From NCBI RefSeq assembly GCF_000419525.1, contig NZ_ATTE01000001.1, positions 4,811,001 to 4,875,000 of the forward strand: DNA of 64,000 bases. Direction: 5' to 3'. A model generated the notes under the pieces. That model saw only the letters and a program-made list of their open reading frames with translations, searched no databases and had not been told where the DNA came from. Shown piece after piece: positions 11,339 to 20,555 of this stretch (position 1 is the stretch's first letter; every line of letters starts with the position of its first letter). Origin of the DNA: Leucothrix mucor DSM 2157 (GTDB lineage Bacteria > Pseudomonadota > Gammaproteobacteria > Thiotrichales > Thiotrichaceae). The position numbers were made by a program, and so were the translations under genes.

Positions 11339-11884
11339 TTACTTACGGCTAATAACAGTCACCACAGGACCTGCACGACGATTCAATGCATCAGTCAGTT
11401 CGCAATCTGCTTTTTGAACGGCATTGTGGTGTGTGTGGTCGCCATGCTGAATAACAGCACCCGCACGGTAGCTTGGTGGCGTAGTCACACTGCTGCTATG
11501 TGCTGGATGGTTCTGCATTGCTGAAGCTTGGCCATCTTTTAAGCCTTTGCGGTAACCGGCTTTAAAGCAATCCTGACAGCTGGCAAGGCGTGGCTTTGCA
11601 GGGGAATGAGCAGGGGTAACGGCAACCGTATGTTGCTGAGTGACTGCTTGTTCGGTTTTACCTGCAACAGTTTCCGGACAATTTGCCTTGAAATACAAAG
11701 TGGCTTTGTGGGATTCAGTATACTTGTCGCGGTCACTCCATGATTTTGGATTCCCTTTGTAATCGCGAATCACTTTAGCGGCAGCACCACACATGTTCAT
11801 ATGGGGTACTTCGGGCCAAGCATGAGCCGGTGCCGCGAAGATAGTCATTAAGAGAATAATGAAAGCAAGGCTAAGTTTTTTCAT
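11339..11884 (-). CDS. Secreted protein of unknown function
   Basis: I do not recognise this 181-residue protein. The ATG at 11884 gives a clear signal peptide (MKKLSLAFIILLMTIFAAPAHA, cut after AHA); the in-frame start 18 bases upstream would only lengthen the n-region. The mature part has one cysteine in HMNMCGAAAK, one in ANCPETV, a CQDC pair within a GYRKGLKDG motif, and a late cysteine in KADCELTD. It also has a low-complexity His/Thr/Ala stretch. The even spread of cysteines suggests disulfides in the periplasm. It stands alone between lipA and ubiE. Confidence 0.72.
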   Translation of the reverse strand: MKKLSLAFIILLMTIFAAPAHAWPEVPHMNMCGAAAKVIRDYKGNPKSWSDRDKYTESHKATLYFKANCPETVAGKTEQAVTQQHTVAVTPAHSPAKPRLASCQDCFKAGYRKGLKDGQASAMQNHPAHSSSVTTPPSYRAGAVIQHGDHTHHNAVQKADCELTDALNRRAGPVVTVISRK

Positions 11885-12046
11885 AGTGACGTTTCCGTAC
11901 AATTATTGTTTAAGTTTGTTGAGCCAGTTGGTAAAACACTGACGATGGTTGTTACAATGCAGCATTGCTTTGCGTACGGTTAGTGCAAAACTGACCGTCG
12001 TTGTATTCCTTTTTATGAATGGTCTAAGCGACTATCAGGTAACAAT

Positions 12047-12799
12047 ATGTCAGACAAACAAGAAACCACTCACTTTGGCTACCAGAATGTAGCCGTTGAA
12101 GAAAAGGCAGCTAAAGTGGCGGAAGTCTTCCACTCAGTTGCAGGAAAGTACGACATCATGAATGACCTGATGTCGGGCGGCGTTCACCGTTTATGGAAGC
12201 GCTACACCATTAATAAAGCTGGCGTGAAAAAGGGCGACAAGGTCCTTGATTTAGCCGGTGGAACAGGTGATTTAGCGGCTAAGTTTGCGCGCATCGTTGG
12301 TCCTGAAGGTAAGGTCACCTTGTCAGACATCAACGAATCCATGCTGGAAGAAGGCCGTGCACGCCTGACCAATATGGGTATTGCTGGCAACATTGATTAC
12401 GTACAAGCCGATGCTGAAGACTTGCCATTTGATGACAATAGTTTTGATTTGGTCACCATGGCATTCGGTTTGCGCAATGTGACGCATAAAGAAAATGCCT
12501 TGCGCTCAATCTTCCGCACCCTAAAGCCTGGCGGCAAATTAATGGTTCTGGAATTCTCTAAGCCTGTCGTTCCGGGCTTAAACGTTATATACGATCATTA
12601 CTCATTCAAAGTGCTGCCGTTTGTGGGCCAAGTCGTTGCGAATGATGCAGAGAGCTATCGCTATCTTGCTGAATCCATTCGCATGCATCCTGATCAGGAA
12701 ACCTTGAAAGGCATGATGCAAGAGGCTGGCTTTGAAAACGTGAGCTACCACAATATGACTGGTGGCATTGTCGCCTTGCATACCGGATACAAGTTTTAA
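12047..12799 (+). CDS. ubiE: Ubiquinone/menaquinone biosynthesis C-methyltransferase
   Basis: A 250-residue class I SAM methyltransferase with the SAM-binding motif [12 protein letters not shown] (residues 66-77), the acidic post-I loop (LSDINESML) and the UbiE signature around [15 protein letters not shown]. It carries out the C-methylation step of ubiquinone synthesis. It is the first gene of ubiE-ubiJ-ubiB, with a one-base overlap into ubiJ, the usual gammaproteobacterial order. It may also act on demethylmenaquinone, but nothing nearby shows menaquinone use. Confidence 0.98.
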   Translation: MSDKQETTHFGYQNVAVEEKAAKVAEVFHSVAGKYDIMNDLMSGGVHRLWKRYTINKAGVKKGDKVLDLAGGTGDLAAKFARIVGPEGKVTLSDINESMLEEGRARLTNMGIAGNIDYVQADAEDLPFDDNSFDLVTMAFGLRNVTHKENALRSIFRTLKPGGKLMVLEFSKPVVPGLNVIYDHYSFKVLPFVGQVVANDAESYRYLAESIRMHPDQETLKGMMQEAGFENVSYHNMTGGIVALHTGYKF

Positions 12800-13434
12800 T
12801 GCAGCTACCCGTTTCGATATTGGCACTGATTGAAATTGCGCTGAATGCGTATTTGCGCCTAGATGGCGAGGCGCTAACTAACTGCGCCTCGCTGGAAGGC
12901 AAAATTATCGCCCTGAATCTCAAAGGGCCAGCGCTAACCTTGTACTTTTTACCGAGCACTCAGGATATTCAAGTGCTGGGTGAATACGTTGGCGAGCCTG
13001 ATGCTACCATTCGTGGTTCGGTTGCAGGCTTGATGCGTTTGGGTGCCAGTAACGATAGTGTGAGTACCTTGCTGGAAACCGATGTGGAAATCCTGGGCGA
13101 CTTACGCAGCGCTGAAGCGTTTAGCAAAATCTTATCTGATGCTTCCATTGACTGGGAAGAGATTCTATCCAAATGGGTAGGGGATGCCGCTGCGTTTCAA
13201 GTTGGCAGTGCGGTTCGTAGCTTAAATGGTTGGCTGAAAGACAGCTCTGAGTCGATGAAGCTTAATACCGCTGAGTACTTGAGCGAGGAAAGTCGCGTGC
13301 TACCTGCTGAGGCAGAAGTGCGTGAGTATATGGATAAGGTGGATGAGGTGCGGATGGCGGTTGATCGCCTCTCTGCACGTATCAGTGCCTTGCCAACAGC
13401 AGATTCAGCTAATAAGGAAAGCGCTGACGAATGA
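12799..13434 (+). CDS. ubiJ: Ubiquinone biosynthesis accessory factor UbiJ
   Basis: A 211-residue protein with an N-terminal SCP2 sterol-carrier-like domain (about residues 15-115, with LEGKIIALNLKGPALTLYF and the DATIRGS region) followed by a helical C-terminus. UbiJ is thought to hold the hydrophobic quinone precursor for the soluble Ubi metabolon. Sequence conservation is low in this family, and the position between ubiE and ubiB with overlaps of one and four bases is the strongest support. The start is the ATG that overlaps the ubiE stop. Confidence 0.94.
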   Translation: MQLPVSILALIEIALNAYLRLDGEALTNCASLEGKIIALNLKGPALTLYFLPSTQDIQVLGEYVGEPDATIRGSVAGLMRLGASNDSVSTLLETDVEILGDLRSAEAFSKILSDASIDWEEILSKWVGDAAAFQVGSAVRSLNGWLKDSSESMKLNTAEYLSEESRVLPAEAEVREYMDKVDEVRMAVDRLSARISALPTADSANKESADE

Positions 13435-15086
13435 AAGTTTTTTCTCAGGCGCGTCGCACGCTGACGATTGGCCGCGTACTTATCCGTTACGGTCTGGATG
13501 ATCAACTGTTTGCGGTTCCGGCCTTGCAGCCCTTACGCTATCTCTATCGCTTAATGCCATGGAAATGGAAAAAGAAGGAGCATCCTGAGCCTGCGGTTGC
13601 CATGCGCTGTGCCTTAGAAGATCTTGGCCCGGTGTTTGTGAAATTCGGTCAGGTGCTGTCAACCCGTCGTGATATGTTGCCAGAGCGCTTTGCCGATGAA
13701 TTAGCGCGCTTGCAGGATAAAGTGCCGCCATTCCCCAGTGATCAGGCACATGCCATTATCGAAGAAAATTTAGGGCGACCAATTAAGGATGTCTTCCTGA
13801 AATTTGATAATGAGCCCTTAGCCGCAGCCTCCATTGCGCAGGTTTATTCTGCGGTATTGCAGGATGGTGAGCAGGTCATTGTTAAAGTCGTACGTCCGGA
13901 AATAGAAAAGGTTATCCAGCAGGATATTGACCTGATGTTTCTGATGGCGCAGATGGTTAGCCGCCTGAGTAATACCGGCAAGCGTCTAAGGCCTGTCGAA
14001 GTGGTTGCCGAGTACGAAAAAACTATTTTCGATGAGTTGGATCTGCTACGTGAAGCGGCGAACGCCAATCAGTTACGGCGCAATTTTGAAGGCTCCGATA
14101 TGCTGTATATCCCGAAAGTGTATTGGGATTATTGCACGACTAATGTAATGGTCATGGAGCGGATCTTTGGCATTAATGGTGGCGATATTGCTGCTTTGAA
14201 AGCCTTGAATACCGACATGAAGCGATTAGCCGAGCGTGGCGTTGATATCTTTTTTACCCAAGTATTCAAGCACAACTTCTTTCATGCCGATATGCATCCC
14301 GGCAATGTGTTTATGGATGCTAGCAACCCCGCAGACCCCAGCTATATCTCTGTAGACTTTGGGATTGTCGGTTCCTTGGATTTGGCTGATCAACGCTACC
14401 TCGCTGAAAACTTACACGCCTTTTTCAATCGCGATTATAAGCGAGTAGCCGAAGCACATATTGAGTCCGGTTGGGTGCCTGCTGAAACCAGTGTTGTCGA
14501 ATTTGAAGCAGCGATTCGTACTGTTTGCGAGCCAATTTTCCAGCTACCGATGAAGGATATTTCCTACGGAAAGCTATTATTACGCCTGTTCCAGACGGCA
14601 CGTCGCTTTAATATGGAAGTGCAGCCGCAGCTGGTATTGCTGCAAAAGACCTTATTGAATATCGAGGGAATGGGGCGCGAGGTATATCCTGACCTTGATC
14701 TATGGGTAACTGCTAAACCATTCCTGCAGCGCTGGATGGATGAGCAAGTTGGTTTTCGCTCGCTAATCTCTGGCGCACAAAAGAATCTGCCAAAGTTTAT
14801 TGAGCAGCTTCCGGGTATGCCGGTGGCTTTGAATGAAGTGATTCTTCAGCTGCATTGCCAGCAACAGCAGCAAGCGCAACATGCGAGCGCGCAGGCAGAT
14901 AACAATCTTCTGGAACTAAAGCGCGCTAATCAGCGGATTGTGCTGAGCATTGCGGGGTCGGCACTATTGCTAAGTGCGATGGTTAAAGATGGTTTGAGTA
15001 TGGCTGGGGCGGAAAGCCCACCAACAACCCCGCTCATGGCAGGGTTGGGGCTAATTTTACTGTGTTACGCGATTTTCAGGCGTTAA
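13431..15086 (+). CDS. ubiB: Ubiquinone biosynthesis atypical kinase/ATPase UbiB
   Basis: A 551-residue ABC1/ADCK-family protein needed for ubiquinone synthesis. The KxGQ motif (VKFGQVLSTRRDMLP) and the alanine-rich loop (AAASIAQVYSAVL) identify the family. The catalytic HADMHPGNVF and metal-binding VDFGIVG segments are present, and two C-terminal hydrophobic stretches should anchor the protein in the inner membrane. It overlaps ubiJ by four bases and converges with the outer-membrane barrel gene, one base apart. Confidence 0.97.
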   Translation: MKVFSQARRTLTIGRVLIRYGLDDQLFAVPALQPLRYLYRLMPWKWKKKEHPEPAVAMRCALEDLGPVFVKFGQVLSTRRDMLPERFADELARLQDKVPPFPSDQAHAIIEENLGRPIKDVFLKFDNEPLAAASIAQVYSAVLQDGEQVIVKVVRPEIEKVIQQDIDLMFLMAQMVSRLSNTGKRLRPVEVVAEYEKTIFDELDLLREAANANQLRRNFEGSDMLYIPKVYWDYCTTNVMVMERIFGINGGDIAALKALNTDMKRLAERGVDIFFTQVFKHNFFHADMHPGNVFMDASNPADPSYISVDFGIVGSLDLADQRYLAENLHAFFNRDYKRVAEAHIESGWVPAETSVVEFEAAIRTVCEPIFQLPMKDISYGKLLLRLFQTARRFNMEVQPQLVLLQKTLLNIEGMGREVYPDLDLWVTAKPFLQRWMDEQVGFRSLISGAQKNLPKFIEQLPGMPVALNEVILQLHCQQQQQAQHASAQADNNLLELKRANQRIVLSIAGSALLLSAMVKDGLSMAGAESPPTTPLMAGLGLILLCYAIFRR

Positions 15087-15087
15087 T

Positions 15088-15747
15088 TTAGAAGTTAATG
15101 CGTAAACCGGCGCTGGCAGATTCGTCTTCTTCACCTTTGGTGAGGTTAACACCAACCGCCATGCGCTGGTTGATATTCATTAAACCACCGACTGTGGCAG
15201 AGGCTTGATTGCGGTTATCGACATCTTCATAACCGACACTAGCAAGGCCTTCAAAGCGTGAGTTGAATTTATGGCGTAGACCTAAATCCAAGCCATAGCC
15301 GCCACCTTCTTGGTCATCGTCAGAAAAGAAGAAAGAATCCACGCCGTTGATAGTGACTGATTTGGTGGTGTAGTCGGTTTCAACATACTTTACTTCACCA
15401 AACAAATCGGTACGCGGCCCTACCGCACGGTGTGCTCCGACACCAATCTCAAAGCGCTCAGCTTCAAGTTTTCCTTTAATGTCTAATGGCTTGCCAATAT
15501 CAAAGGTGTGCGTTGTGCTTCCCTTGCTATACGCTCCAATCAGGTTAAAGTTCGGGCTAATCGCAACCGATCCCTTAACTGCAATCCCGTCGGCACTATC
15601 AATGCTTTCGTTCAAGCCGCCATATTTCAGGTCATAGTTAGTGGTGCCATAACCCAGATCTAAATAGTTGTAGTTGAAGTTGCTGCTATAAGCGTTAGCA
15701 CTGGCTAGCAGCGCTGCTGATGTTAAAACAAGTAATGGTAGTTTCAT
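15088..15747 (-). CDS. Outer-membrane beta-barrel protein
   Basis: A 219-residue protein with a signal peptide (MKLPLLVLTSAALLASANAYS) and alternating short amphipathic strands with many Gly, Tyr and Asn, such as YNYLDLGYGTTNYDLKYGG. It ends in an aromatic residue (GLRINF), the usual barrel-assembly signal. The length fits an eight-stranded barrel of the small-porin or OmpW/OmpX size class. No particular family is recognised and no ligand can be assigned. It is a single gene, convergent with ubiB, with about 150 bases between it and the TauE gene end. Confidence 0.8.
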   Translation of the reverse strand: MKLPLLVLTSAALLASANAYSSNFNYNYLDLGYGTTNYDLKYGGLNESIDSADGIAVKGSVAISPNFNLIGAYSKGSTTHTFDIGKPLDIKGKLEAERFEIGVGAHRAVGPRTDLFGEVKYVETDYTTKSVTINGVDSFFFSDDDQEGGGYGLDLGLRHKFNSRFEGLASVGYEDVDNRNQASATVGGLMNINQRMAVGVNLTKGEEDESASAGLRINF

Positions 15748-15903
15748 GTTTAAATCCCTGTGTCCTAAGTTCCCATTTATAGGGTTGTTTAATTGACCTT
15801 GCTGAAAGCAAAAGGGGGCTCTGATTTCAGGTGTCTCTGGTGTATTAGTCCTAAAGGAGGCAGGGATCGTTGCATTAAAATTCAGTTAGCTTCGCGTGAG
15901 GGC

Positions 15904-16653
15904 TTAAAGCAGCCCGGTTATGCCATCCCATAGCAGCTTCAAGCCAGTAATGAACAAGAACACATAAGCCAGTCGGTAAAATAACTGCTCGGGGATTCGG
16001 TGGTGCAGCACGATGCCCAAATACATTCCAACAAATGCCAGAGGGAGGAGCACCAAAGATGTCACCAAGTTGTCAGTATTTAATTGTCCCAGCCAGAAAT
16101 AGGGGATGAGTTTGATGTAATTAATCAGTGTGAAAAAGAGGACAGTTGTTGCCTGATAGACGCTTTTCTCCAGCTTAAGTGGCAATAAGTACACGCTGAT
16201 TGGTGGCCCGCCTGCATGGGCTACGAAGCTGGTGAAGCCAGCAATACTGCTCCAAAAGCGCCCCCAAAATATGGATGGTGCCTTCTTATTATCACTGCGT
16301 TTAAACCAATACTGCAGCGCAAAGCCAATGGCAATCACCCCTAATAACAGCCGCACCGCACTGGCATTAAAGTAATGAAAACTCAGGGAACCTAACAAAA
16401 TCCCCACTACCGCCGCTGGAATCAGGTTTTTGATCAGCGTCATATCCCATTGTTTCCAGTAGGCTTTAACACCGATCAAATCCATGGTGCATAGCACGGG
16501 TAATAAAATGGCTGCAGCCAGTACCGGATCAACTGCAAAGGTCAGCATCGGCACTGCAACCACTGCCAGAGCGCCACCGAAGCCACCTTTAGAGATGCCG
16601 ATAATTAAGATGGCAGGAATGGCCATCATATAAAATAGAGGATCTTGCAGCAT
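15904..16653 (-). CDS. TauE/SafE-family membrane permease (putative sulfite/sulfonate exporter)
   Basis: A 249-residue protein with about eight membrane helices. The N-terminal IGISKGGFGGALAVVAVPML and the repeat-like SIAGFTSFVAHAGGPPISVYL are hallmarks of the TauE/SafE (DUF81) family, which exports sulfite, sulfoacetate or related organosulfur anions. The ATG at 16653 begins just before the first helix; an ATG at 16722 adds 23 unconserved residues and is possible. A sulfite oxidase operon elsewhere in the window makes sulfite handling plausible, but substrate assignment is inference. The gene is divergent from dusC. Confidence 0.86.
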   Translation of the reverse strand: MLQDPLFYMMAIPAILIIGISKGGFGGALAVVAVPMLTFAVDPVLAAAILLPVLCTMDLIGVKAYWKQWDMTLIKNLIPAAVVGILLGSLSFHYFNASAVRLLLGVIAIGFALQYWFKRSDNKKAPSIFWGRFWSSIAGFTSFVAHAGGPPISVYLLPLKLEKSVYQATTVLFFTLINYIKLIPYFWLGQLNTDNLVTSLVLLPLAFVGMYLGIVLHHRIPEQLFYRLAYVFLFITGLKLLWDGITGLL

Positions 16654-16779
16654 GGGATTGGCTCGCAGGCTTTTGAAAGGAGGCTTAGTATCCGCATAAA
16701 GGGCATTAGAATCCACCCGCATTTCACGATAATGTGCCACAATGCGCTCCCTGTTTATTCTGTAACGATTGATAGCTGT

Positions 16780-17736
16780 ATGCGAATTATTTTGGCTCCG
16801 ATGGAAGGTGTAGTTGATTACGAAATGCGTGATGTATTGACGCGTATCGGAGGCTTTGATCGCTGTGTGACTGAATTTGTTCGGGTGACAGATCAGCTGA
16901 TGCCAGCAAAAGTATTTTTGCGCTTTGCGCCAGAGCTGGAGCGTGGAGGTGTGACACCATCCGGTGTGCCGGTTTATTTGCAGCTGCTGGGCGGAAGTCT
17001 GCGTTACATGGGGCTGAATGCCGCACGTGCTCAAAAGCTGTCACCGCCTGGTATCGATATAAACTTCGGCTGCCCATCCAAAACAGTCAATAAAAGTGAT
17101 GGCGGTTCAGTGCTATTGCGGGAGCCGAGCCGGGTTGGTGATATTGTGGCCTCGGTGCGTCAGGCGGTTGATCCTGCGATTCCGGTCACAGCCAAAATCC
17201 GTCTGGGTTTTAGTAATCCTGACTTTTTGAGCGAAGTGGTTGAGCGTATTGTGGATGCGGGTGCGGATGAGGTGTGTATCCATGCGCGAACCCGTGAAGA
17301 TGGCTATAAACCGCCAGCCTATTGGTCTGTGGTTAAAGCCGTGGCTGCTCGCACGCCGATTCCCGTGATTATCAATGGTGAAATCTGGTCAGTTGCTGAT
17401 GCGCTAAAAGCTCGTGAAGAGAGTGGCTGTACCGATATTATGCTAGGACGCGGCGCGCTAACCTATCCGGACTTGGCCTTGCAGGTAAAAGCAATGGATC
17501 AGCAGGCACCGAAGGCAGAGTTAAGCTGGGCAGAAGTGCTGGAGATGATGCTGGTGTATTTGCATCGTTCAGAGAATGCCCACCCACGCTTTGTGAGTAA
17601 CCGCTCCAAACAGTGGTTGGTATTCCTTCAACGCCACTACCCCGGTGCAGCTGACTTATTCCAGCGAATCAAGCGATTGAAAGAAGCAGATCAGGTATTT
17701 GCAGAAATTACGGCTTATCTGAAAGCCCTTCATTGA
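16780..17736 (+). CDS. dusC: tRNA-dihydrouridine(16) synthase
   Basis: A 318-residue FMN enzyme that reduces uridines in the tRNA D loop. It opens with the barrel start LAPMEGVVDYEMRDVL and carries the active-site motif INFGCPSKTVNKSDGG with the catalytic cysteine, then IHARTREDGYKPPAYW and the phosphate-binding GRGAL. The length and the DGYKPPAYW motif fit the DusC subgroup (U16) better than DusA or DusB. The ATG at 16780 is chosen because the longer reading frame upstream encodes nothing conserved and overlaps the promoter of the TauE gene. Confidence 0.93.
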   Translation: MRIILAPMEGVVDYEMRDVLTRIGGFDRCVTEFVRVTDQLMPAKVFLRFAPELERGGVTPSGVPVYLQLLGGSLRYMGLNAARAQKLSPPGIDINFGCPSKTVNKSDGGSVLLREPSRVGDIVASVRQAVDPAIPVTAKIRLGFSNPDFLSEVVERIVDAGADEVCIHARTREDGYKPPAYWSVVKAVAARTPIPVIINGEIWSVADALKAREESGCTDIMLGRGALTYPDLALQVKAMDQQAPKAELSWAEVLEMMLVYLHRSENAHPRFVSNRSKQWLVFLQRHYPGAADLFQRIKRLKEADQVFAEITAYLKALH

Positions 17737-17912
17737 TCATCAAAATAGCTTACTATACTCATAGAAATAATAAAAAATTCGAGTGTCTATTCTGTAATTG
17801 TAATCCCCCAATACATTGTCTACAGAAGCACAACCCATAGGTCAGGCAAGATTGATTGTTTGGAGCTTCGTATCCGGATGCTATCACTTTGAGCCTGTTT
17901 GGTAGGTGTTAA

Positions 17913-18341
17913 ATGAAGTGTTTGCTAACAGATGATAACAGTGTCAATCGTGTAGTTGGTTCCCGTATTTTAGAAAAAATGGGCCATAAAGTGGTTACTG
18001 CCAAGAATGGCCTTGAAGCCGTGGAAGCTATTTCCGCTAGTCGTTTCGATTTGGTGTTTATGGATTGCCAAATGCCGGTTATGGATGGCTACATGGCAAC
18101 CCGAGAAATTCGCAAGCTATCCCGCGATCATATCAATTTCAATATTCCCGTCATTGCCTTAACGGGCCATGCGTCTGATGGCAATCATATGGACTGTATT
18201 TTAGCCGGTATGAATGCCCGTATTAGCAAGCCCGTGGATCTTAATGAGTTGGAAGATTTGTTAATACGCCTGAAGCCACAGCTGAATCGCCGACTTGAGC
18301 TTTACCTTCAAAGGCATGGTTCTGTTGAAGCGGCTATGTGA
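17913..18341 (+). CDS. Stand-alone response-regulator receiver protein
   Basis: A 142-residue single-domain CheY-like protein. The acidic pocket is D7-D8, the phosphoacceptor is D51 in FMDCQMPVMDG, and the switch residues T84 and K106 are all present, so it should be phosphorylatable. No output domain follows; about 20 basic residues remain after the last helix. No histidine kinase lies nearby, so it is an orphan. Similarity to the receiver modules of hybrid kinases (CQMPVMDGYMATREIR) suggests it may act in a phosphorelay or by protein contact. A gap of about 175 bases precedes it. Confidence 0.9.
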   Translation: MKCLLTDDNSVNRVVGSRILEKMGHKVVTAKNGLEAVEAISASRFDLVFMDCQMPVMDGYMATREIRKLSRDHINFNIPVIALTGHASDGNHMDCILAGMNARISKPVDLNELEDLLIRLKPQLNRRLELYLQRHGSVEAAM

Positions 18342-18377
18342 TAATTAAAGCCATTTTTATCTTCAAGAGTGCTGAAA

Positions 18378-19043
18378 ATGGCAAAAGTTAAAGTATGGGA
18401 TTTGCCGATACGCTTATTCCATTGGATATTAGTGGCGTGTTTTGCGTTTTTGTTTTTAAGTGGCGAGACGGGTTATCTGTTTGATTGGCACCCGGTCATC
18501 GGTATTGCGGTGCTTGCTTTGCTGTTGTTCCGGATTATCTGGGGCTTTGTTGGCAGTACCACCGCTCGTTTCTCAAACTTCCTGTATTCCCCTGCGCGTA
18601 TCATTGCCTACGCGAAAACGTTACTAAGCCGCTCCGCTGAGCCACATGCAGGCCACAATCCATTGGGTGGTTTAATGGTGTTTGCGATGCTGGCTGGTTT
18701 ATTGTTTCAAGGTTTTACCGGCTTATTCACGACCGATGATGTACTGGTCGAAGGGCCGCTCTACAGCTATGTTGATGAATCGACTGCAGAATGGTTTGGC
18801 AGTTTGCATCATCAAAGTTTTGAAATTCTGATGCCATTTGTGGTGCTACACATCGCTGCCATTATCTTTTACCGTGTGTATAAAAAAGCGAACTTGGTAA
18901 CGCCAATGATTAATGGCTACAACGAATTACCCGAAGCAGAAGCGGGTCAGCTGAAAATGGTATCGGGTTGGGTCGGTGTTGTGCTGATGGCCGCTTGTTA
19001 TGCCGTGCTGTACTTTACATTCCGCTGGTTAGCGGGCTACTAA
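18378..19043 (+). CDS. Cytochrome b561-family membrane protein
   Basis: A 221-residue four-helix cytochrome b. Histidines suited as heme ligands occur in RLFHWILV, FDWHPVIG, SLHHQSFEI and VVLHIAAI. The family transfers electrons between the quinone pool and c-type cytochromes or hydrogenases. The ATG at 18378 gives the usual MAKVKVWDLPIRLFHW start; a GTG nine bases upstream is less likely. A cytochrome c' gene lies 1.5 kb downstream on the other strand, separated by a photolyase gene; pairs of cytochrome b561 and c' are common, so a functional link is possible but not shown. Confidence 0.88.
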   Translation: MAKVKVWDLPIRLFHWILVACFAFLFLSGETGYLFDWHPVIGIAVLALLLFRIIWGFVGSTTARFSNFLYSPARIIAYAKTLLSRSAEPHAGHNPLGGLMVFAMLAGLLFQGFTGLFTTDDVLVEGPLYSYVDESTAEWFGSLHHQSFEILMPFVVLHIAAIIFYRVYKKANLVTPMINGYNELPEAEAGQLKMVSGWVGVVLMAACYAVLYFTFRWLAGY

Positions 19044-19058
19044 AGCACAGCTCTACAC

Positions 19059-20501
19059 TTATTCAGGCTTTTCGCTTTTACGAATCACTGCATACGCGTC
19101 TAGCGCTCGTTGGCGCGTAGCAGAGAGATCAACAATCGGTTCTGGGTACTTCGAGTTAGCCAATTGAGTGGCTGGAGCCAACCAAGGCTCATGAATAAAC
19201 TTATCATTCATTGCGCGCAGCTCTGGAATCCAGCGGCGAATGTAATCACCTTTAGGGTCAAACTTCTTAGACTGAGTCACTGGGTTAAAAATCCGGAAAT
19301 AGGGCGCAGCATCTGCCCCGCAACCTGAAGCCCATTGCCAGCCAAATGCATTACTGGCGGAGTCGGCATCAACCAAGGTGTCACGAAACCAAGCCTCTCC
19401 AACTTGCCAGCTGATCAGTAAATTCTTAGCGAGGAACGAGGCAACAATCATTCGAACCCGATTGTGCATCCAGCCTGTCGCCCAAAGCTCACGCATACCC
19501 GCATCAATAATTGGGTAGCCTGTTTTGCCATGCTGCCATGCTGCTAAATGCTCAGTAACTTCATCACCTGTTCGCCAAGGGAAGTTATTAAATTGCGGGT
19601 ACATGGCTTGCTGTTGAGTTTCGGGGAAGTGGTATAGCACGTAGTAGGCAAATTCTCGCCACACAACTTCCTTTAAAAATGTCTCAGTGCCTTTATCCAA
19701 CTCACTCAATGGTATTTCTTGCAAAGTGCGATAGATAATTTGGCGCGGACTGATTTCACCAAAGTGTAGGTGTGGTGATAAGCGTGAGGTCCCTGATGTT
19801 GCAGGAAAATCTCTTACATCTTTATAATCTTGAGCACCGGCTTTTTCCAGGAATTCGGTCAGGCGCGAATCTGCAGCGGCTTCGCCAATCTCCCAAGACT
19901 TAAGCATAGTGTCGCCCCAGGGTCTGTCGGGCAACAGCGATAAATCATCCAAGCTGATTGCTTCAATGATATCTAGTTTGGGTGGCTTAGGAATGTCACT
20001 TGGAGTAGGCGAGGGTAATCGCTCTAAGCCCGCAGCATGGACTTGCTTCCAGTAAGGCGTATACACCCGATACGGTGTACCATCCTTTTTTAAAATCTGC
20101 CAAGGCTCATTCAGTAAGGAGGCATTTTCACTATGGGCCAGAATCGACTCTGCCTTAAGCGCAGCCTTAATCGCCGTATCACGTTCAATGCTGTGCGGAT
20201 CATAACAACGATTCCAAAGCACGGCTTCAGCATCCAGTTGAGAGACCAGCTCCATAAGAATGGCTTTTGCGTCACCTTGGAACAGCAGAAGGTCGCTGTG
20301 GTGATCTTGCAGCGAGTGCTTTAACTTATCCAAGCTATGATGCAACCACACACGACTGGCTTCACCGAGTGGCAAATCTTGCGTGGAGTAGTCATCAATA
20401 TAGATCGGCAGAACCTGTGTATATTGCTCACAGGCTTGCAAAAAAGCGGGGTTGTCGCTCAGGCGTAGATCCTGACGAAACCAAAAGATAGCGGTACTCA
20501 T
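19059..20501 (-). CDS. phrB: Deoxyribodipyrimidine photolyase
   Basis: A 480-residue class I CPD photolyase that uses blue light and reduced FAD to split pyrimidine dimers. The N-terminal antenna domain begins at TAIFWFRQDLRLSDNPAF. The FAD-binding half has the signatures TGWMHNRVRMIVASFL and DADSASNAFGWQWASG, followed by FRIFNP. The ATG at 20501 is preferred to one 30 bases upstream. The gene is convergent with the cytochrome b561 gene and 55 bases before the cytochrome c' stop in the same direction. Confidence 0.95.
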   Translation of the reverse strand: MSTAIFWFRQDLRLSDNPAFLQACEQYTQVLPIYIDDYSTQDLPLGEASRVWLHHSLDKLKHSLQDHHSDLLLFQGDAKAILMELVSQLDAEAVLWNRCYDPHSIERDTAIKAALKAESILAHSENASLLNEPWQILKKDGTPYRVYTPYWKQVHAAGLERLPSPTPSDIPKPPKLDIIEAISLDDLSLLPDRPWGDTMLKSWEIGEAAADSRLTEFLEKAGAQDYKDVRDFPATSGTSRLSPHLHFGEISPRQIIYRTLQEIPLSELDKGTETFLKEVVWREFAYYVLYHFPETQQQAMYPQFNNFPWRTGDEVTEHLAAWQHGKTGYPIIDAGMRELWATGWMHNRVRMIVASFLAKNLLISWQVGEAWFRDTLVDADSASNAFGWQWASGCGADAAPYFRIFNPVTQSKKFDPKGDYIRRWIPELRAMNDKFIHEPWLAPATQLANSKYPEPIVDLSATRQRALDAYAVIRKSEKPE

Positions 20502-20555
20502 AAAACAGCCGGACCTGCTGTTAAAGCACAAGTCCGGCGTTGAGCAGTGTGGTGC

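Noticed and set aside
16645..16779. Longer start for dusC at 16645
   Set aside because: The conserved barrel start begins at the ATG at 16780; the earlier part overlaps the divergent gene and encodes nothing familiar.
16654..17034. N-terminal extension of the TauE/SafE gene to 17034
   Set aside because: The extra 127 residues are not conserved, run antisense to dusC, and have no membrane or signal character.
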